64,000 bases of DNA, from the NCBI GenBank assembly GCA_023376005.1, contig CM042143.1:82874930-82938929 (forward strand), in the 5' to 3' direction. A model generated the notes under the pieces. That model worked only from the letters and a program-made list of their open reading frames with translations, had not been told where the DNA came from and did not search any database. The position numbers and the translations under genes were made by a program. The stretch is from Doryteuthis pealeii (Eukaryota > Mollusca > Cephalopoda > Myopsida > Loliginidae). The stretch's first letter is position 1; every line of letters starts with the position of its first letter. Positions 63,111-64,000 of this stretch are shown piece by piece.

Positions 63111-64000
63111 GCAACAAAAGGACATCATGCAGACTATTATAAGAAATGTGCTGAAAACCTAAAGAAAAAAAATTCTATAAAATTATTTTGTTTAAACAAA
63201 AAAGCCAGTAAAAAAATTTTTTAAAGTTTTTAAAATATAAAAAAAATTATAATTTATTTTTTATTAACATTATTTTATGGTATTTATTGATTAATGTAAA
63301 AGCCATAATTGCCGCTGGTCTTAGTGGAAAGAAAACACTCAATGCCTCATATTGATGTTATCAAGTTTATTTAATAAACACAGTGAAAACTGTACAAAAG
63401 AAGAAATAGATAACATTGAATAAAAGATAACAACAAATACATTTCAATAAAAATGGCAGCACAAGAAAGAAATGGTCACCCCGTATCTTATACAATTTCC
63501 TATCATTTGTAGTAAACTAAATACTGTTTGTATATGGGCTCTTCTTTCCTTACCAATTTCTGCTTTGAGTCCTAAATTCTGTAGTGAATTTAAGGGCCAG
63601 CAGCAACTGATAAAATAGGATTTATAAAAATCAACTAAATTTCCTAAGACTAGATATTGTGGTGGTAGTTAATTGGTAAACAAAAATACCTATATAAAAA
63701 TGAAGTATAGCTAACAGGTCAATTTAGTGACTGTTACCAAAGCTTATATAATTTTTTTGGCTAAATAGAAATTGATACTAATTAATAACATTATTATTCT
63801 CTTTTTTGATATCTTCAACTTTTTGGATCTGCTAACAAGATATAAAAACCTTGATAAACCATAAAATAAGTCAGAGCGTTTCTTCATAGAGGTATGACGT
63901 GTTTTTTTTTTAAGCTCCGTAAAACGGATTTTTCTAACGGATTTATCTTAGTCTTACAGTTTTTAATTTCTGACATGAAAACAGAAAAATGGATATAGAC
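63111..64000. other. Unassigned AT-rich region
   Basis: AT-rich to the window end; no recognised repeat or coding signal. Confidence 0.45.

Overview
The window is animal genomic DNA: very AT-rich, dense in microsatellites, with no complete gene. The longest open frames (25905-27032, up to 375 codons) are only a (TA)n tract read as Tyr/Ile. No rRNA gene, CRISPR array, operon or phage was seen. Several tRNA-derived SINE families, a 5S-rRNA-derived SINE, Helitrons and molluscan-looking repeats (for example the AGGGGGAGATAACTC hairpin) point to a mollusc, most likely a cephalopod. That assignment is inference from repeat content and I could not check it against a database.

I sorted the repeats into families by comparing copies inside the window. 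S1 is tRNA-derived, with heads containing AGCTCAGTCGGTAGAG. S2 is a longer tRNA-derived family ending in a reverse-readable CAGGATGTGACACAAGG. S3 is tRNA-derived and ends in GATGAGGACAATAGTCC. S4 is a short tRNA-like family closed by GGGCACC/GGGTGCCC. S5 carries the 5S rRNA internal promoter. M is a long retroposon whose 3' tail is shared with S5. H1, H2 and H3 are Helitrons ending in a hairpin plus CTAG. There are also solo LTRs, a mariner-type MITE, several TIR elements starting GG (three with perfect 8-bp target duplications), two LINE reverse-transcriptase 3' remnants and two mariner transposase 3' remnants.

Layout. 0-8 kb: S1, S4, M (with S2 nested), S3, a LINE remnant, H2, S5, S2, a solo LTR, a second LINE remnant, M and a mariner MITE. 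8-15 kb: M, S3, S1, H1, a TIR element with 8-bp duplication, H3, and H1 with H2 nested inside. 15-25 kb: S2 split by a solo LTR, S3, H1, S4, S1, M, H2, S5 and S2 copies in (TA)n. 25-33 kb: S3, 1 kb of (TA)n, two related LTRs, M and S3. 33-43 kb: S5, mariner remnant, S3 inverted pair, a second 8-bp-duplication TIR element, palindromic repeats, M, H1 and a third 8-bp-duplication TIR element. 43-48 kb is less repetitive and holds the best candidate for host coding sequence: short spliced-looking exons at 46504-46617, 47011-47120 and 47192-47349, the last two rich in N-glycosylation sequons. 48-64 kb: H2, M, H1 with S4 nested, S3, a 100-bp tandem array, S5, S2, a 455-bp palindrome, inverted H1, S1 with M nested, another TIR element and an M/S1 chimera.

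The main value of the window is a datable record of nested transposition. Insertions can be ordered (H2 into H1, S4 into H1, M into S1, S2 into M, LTR into S2), several with target duplications or an intact paralogous empty site.
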